NCBI GenBank assembly: GCA_035578905.1
Contig: JAQJVL010000514.1
Location: 482,501 to 546,500 of the forward strand
DNA: 64,000 nt
Reading direction: 5' to 3'
Source of the DNA: Stictocephala bisonia
Lineage: Eukaryota; Arthropoda; Insecta; Hemiptera; Membracidae
Part shown: in pieces, positions 61,376 through 64,000 of the stretch
Layout of the letters: the number at the start of each line of letters is the position of its first letter
Position numbering within the stretch: position 1 is the stretch's first letter
The notes under the pieces: model-generated
Databases searched by the model: none
Told to the model about the DNA's origin: nothing
What the model saw: the letters and a program-made list of their open reading frames with translations, nothing else
Program-made: the position numbers and the translations under genes

Positions 61376-62039
61376 TATTAAAAATAAAATGTAAAAATTC
61401 AATAAAAACTGCAAATTTGCCTATAAAAACAGTTGCGTAAATTCTCACCTGAAAACATTAATCTTTTTACGCAATTACTTTCCAAAGAATAATGGTTCAA
61501 TGTCTATAATTCCAGGGTAGAAAAAATATGATGTCATTTTTAAAAATTTGTCTTTCTATTTTGATCAGACTTTTCGCAAAATATTGGTTACAAAGAGAAA
61601 CAAAAAACGTACATGGATAACTAAAGAATTAAAAATTAAACAACAAAACATTATTCAATTGACTAAGGAGTATCGTTGTAAAAAAAGTATTAGTTTAAAA
61701 ATTTATTTACATCAGAAAAAGACTATTTATAAAAGATAATTAGATGTGGCTAAAAACAGACATTTCCAAAAAAAATTTGAAATTTCCAAAACATTCAAAA
61801 AACAATATGGAGTATAATCAACTCTGAAGTTGGGGAAAATGGCAAGAAACAGTTTAAAAATATAACTTTAAAACAAAACTCAGAAACAGTTTCAGACCTT
61901 AAAAAATTGCAAATATGTTTAATGGTTATTTTAGTGACATGATTATGGATGTAGCAATCAAAATGAGACGACTGATGTGAAAGGTGATTTGATCGATGCT
62001 TTGTGTGTGAAGCCAAAGTTTGATTTGAAACCGATAGAT

Positions 62040-62644
62040 GAAAGGGAGATGGACAAAATCATTCAATCTTTAAAAAATAAACACTCCAGTGGGCATGATG
62101 AAATTCTGTAACGATAATAAAAGCTGTAAAAGCCTATATCAGTAAAATTTTGTGTCATCTAATTAATTCCTCATTTGTATCAGGCATTTTCCCAAACATA
62201 TTAAAGCAGGCAAAAATAATTCCTTTATATACAAAAAATGACCCTGAAAATATATCCAATTATCGCCCAGTATCTGTGCTTCCTTCAATTTCTAAAGTGT
62301 ATGAAAAAGCCGTCTATTTACAATTATCAGAATTTTTAGAAAAATTTAATGTTCTAGATGATAATCAGCATGGATTCCGGAACAGGAGATCAGTGGTGAG
62401 CGCAGCTGTTTCTTTTATTGAATCTGTTATTGAATCCGTAGACAAAGGAAATTATACAGTTGGTATATTTATGGACCTTTCTAAAGCATTCGATAGCGTA
62501 AAACATAGTAAATTACTAGAAAAACTTCAAATCATCGGAATATCTAAAAGAGCTCTTATTTGGTTTTCTTCTTATTTGACAAATAGATCTCAATTTGTGG
62601 AAATTACCCATTTGACAAATTATAACAGAATTATCAAATCATCA
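62040..62644 (+). pseudogene. Reverse transcriptase of the LINE, N-terminal part
   Basis: Contains FVSGIFPNILKQAKIIPLY, NYRPVSVLPSISKVYEK and GIFMDLSKAFDSVKHSKLLE. The last is RT motif A with its catalytic Asp. A frameshift precedes it near 62110, in the segment with LKNKHSSGHDE. The RT is cut at 62644 by the nested LINE fragment and resumes at 63553. Confidence 0.92.
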
Positions 62645-63540
62645 ATATAGTATCAAATATAGTAATGGAAAAGATTACAAGAGCAGTTAAGAAGAAAGTA
62701 AAGGGAGAGTTGAATACAATGATTTTTGCCGATGATCTATTGATATGGGGGAAAACTGTAGATGAAGTTCAAGAGCGTTTAAATGAATGGCACAAGCAAC
62801 TCAAAGAAAATGATTTAAAGATTAGCAAAGAAAAGAGTGAAATTCTAGTGGTTGGAAGGACTGGAACAATAAATGCAGACATAACCATAGAAGGGGAACC
62901 GCTGAAGACAGTGGAAAATTTTAAATATTTAGGAGCACTAATATCGAAGGAAGGGAAATTGAAAGAAGAAGTGACAGCTAGGTTACAAAAAGGTGGAAAT
63001 TTTTACCAAACGGTAAAACACCTGATGTGGAACAAAAGTGTACCCACAAAAGCAAAGATGATAATGTTTAAATCATATTATACCCCAATAATTACATATG
63101 CATCGGAGACATGGACGATGAATGAGAATGAATGGAGCCGAGTACAGGCAGGAGAGATGAAATTTTTGAGAGGTATGTGTGGAAAAACGAGAAGAGATAG
63201 AGTGAGGAATGAAGATATAAGAGAGGAACTAGGAGTTAGAAGTATAAGAGAAAAAATAGGTCAGAATATTTTACGGTGGTATGGGGACATCAAAAGAATG
63301 GATCCAAACAGACTGCCAAGGAAAATGATGGAAAGTAAAGAAGAGGGACGGAGAGCTAGAGGTAGACCGAGAAAGAGATGGTTAGAAGGTGTTAAGGAAG
63401 AGATCGGAAATAGAGGGTACAGATGGGAGCAGATTGAGGAAGAAAGAATCTGGTCTGATAGAAGAAGATGGAGAGTGCTTGTCAACACCCAGACCCAGTA
63501 AACTGGAACGGGACTAGGATATGTATGTATGTATGTATGT
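62645..63540 (+). mobile_element. Nested LINE 3' fragment with 12-bp target duplication
   Basis: Flanked by ATCAAATCATCA at 62633-62644 and 63541-63552. The coding part (62665-63501) has the catalytic box MIFADDLLIWG, then FKYLGALIS, ILRWYGDIKRM and RARGRPRKRWLEG, ending LVNTQTQ and a stop. A TGTA-repeat tail closes it. It is a clean, young, 5'-truncated insertion, open through 278 codons, and the same 3' module as at 54500. Confidence 0.95.
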
Positions 63541-63552
63541 ATCAAATCATCA

Positions 63553-64000
63553 TCAACTCATCAGCCAATTAAATTTGGGGTTACTCAAGGTTCAATTTTT
63601 GGACCTTTGCTTTTTTTGTGTTATCTTAAGGGCATGGAAGATACTTTAACATATAAGCAAAATTCTAAACTATGTCTTTACATTGATAATTCTAATTTGA
63701 TCATATCATCTAACTCTCCAGAAGAAACTGAAATTCTTACACATGTGGAATTAGAGAATATTGGAAACTATTTTTACAATCACAACTTATTATTGAATTC
63801 ACAAAAATCAAAATTTATAAATTTTAAAACAGCACGGAACAAAATCACAAAAGAACCAACAATAACTTATAACTCAAATAACATTCAAAAGGAGAATCAA
63901 ATCAACTTTCTAGGTTTAACAATAGATGAAAATTTAAATTGGGATGAACACAAACAGAAAATTTTAATTAAAATTAACTCCGGAATTTCTGCATTTAAAA
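63553..64000 (+). pseudogene. Reverse transcriptase of the LINE, C-terminal part (runs off window)
   Basis: Resumes with KFGVTQGSIFGPLLFLCYL (motif B region), then LCLYIDNSNLII where the YADD box should be: the first Asp remains but Ala is Ile and the second Asp is Asn, so catalysis would be lost. INFLGLTIDENLNWDEH follows. The window ends inside the domain. Confidence 0.9.

Larger units (their letters stand above)
56871..64000 (+). mobile_element. Non-LTR retrotransposon with PWWP, Ulp1, SGNH and macro modules
   Basis: Collinear plus-strand modules: PWWP (56871), Ulp1-type protease (57335-58258), SGNH-like (58354-59733), macrodomain and tail (59830-60703), APE endonuclease (about 60710-61375), reverse transcriptase (62150-62644 and 63553 to the window edge). 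All are broken by stops, shifts, a 36-bp minisatellite and a nested LINE fragment. Esterase-like ORF1 modules are known from CR1-type LINEs and a cysteine protease (OTU) from Dualen elements. The present combination is unfamiliar to me. That all modules belong to one element is inferred from order, strand and spacing. Confidence 0.72.

Overview
The window looks like arthropod, most likely insect, nuclear DNA. It is AT-rich, full of introns and transposable elements, has a degenerate TTAGG stretch (the insect telomere unit), and carries mariner, Helitron, piggyBac-like, hAT, SINE and several non-LTR elements. No bacterial gene organisation is visible. The species cannot be named from the sequence alone. 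Only two host genes are supported. One is the first coding exon of a NOS1AP (CAPON)-type PTB adaptor on the minus strand at 14196-14303. The other is the 3' end of an unidentified multi-exon helical protein gene on the minus strand, with four exons seen between 51570 and 55295.

Layout. 1-14195: AT-rich sequence, probably NOS1AP intron 1, with a TTAGG-like tract, an assembly gap, a terminal-inverted-repeat element (3295-4075), a 156-bp duplication and a foldback-like element (about 8850-10612). 14196-15340: NOS1AP exon 1 and its upstream region. 15347-17271: SINE-like fragment and two minisatellites. 17960-22998: a 126-bp satellite split by a hAT element with an exact 8-bp target duplication. 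23468-23979: a small Helitron. 25432-29000: a minus-strand non-LTR element whose RT holds an expanded 24-bp minisatellite. 30181-32268: a large 30-bp minisatellite. 34049-37382: a probable old hAT element carrying LINE and SINE insertions. 38802-46297: a piggyBac-like shell bounded by TTAA, filled by Helitrons including a decayed Rep-helicase copy. 46740-49142: a second TTAA element with a nearly intact mariner inside. 49616-50393: a third TTAA element. 51570-55295: the helical-protein gene. 55906-56470: an LTR-like sequence.

56871-64000 (runs off the window): a plus-strand non-LTR retrotransposon and the main find. Ahead of its endonuclease and reverse transcriptase, the same strand carries, in order, a PWWP chromatin-reader-like domain, a Ulp1-type cysteine protease, an SGNH-esterase-like domain and a TARG1-like macrodomain. 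This copy is broken by stops and frameshifts, by a 36-bp minisatellite inside the SGNH region and by another LINE fragment with a 12-bp target duplication. If intact relatives have the same order, the element would encode chromatin targeting, a SUMO/ubiquitin-like protease and ADP-ribose chemistry alongside retrotransposition. That functional reading is inference.
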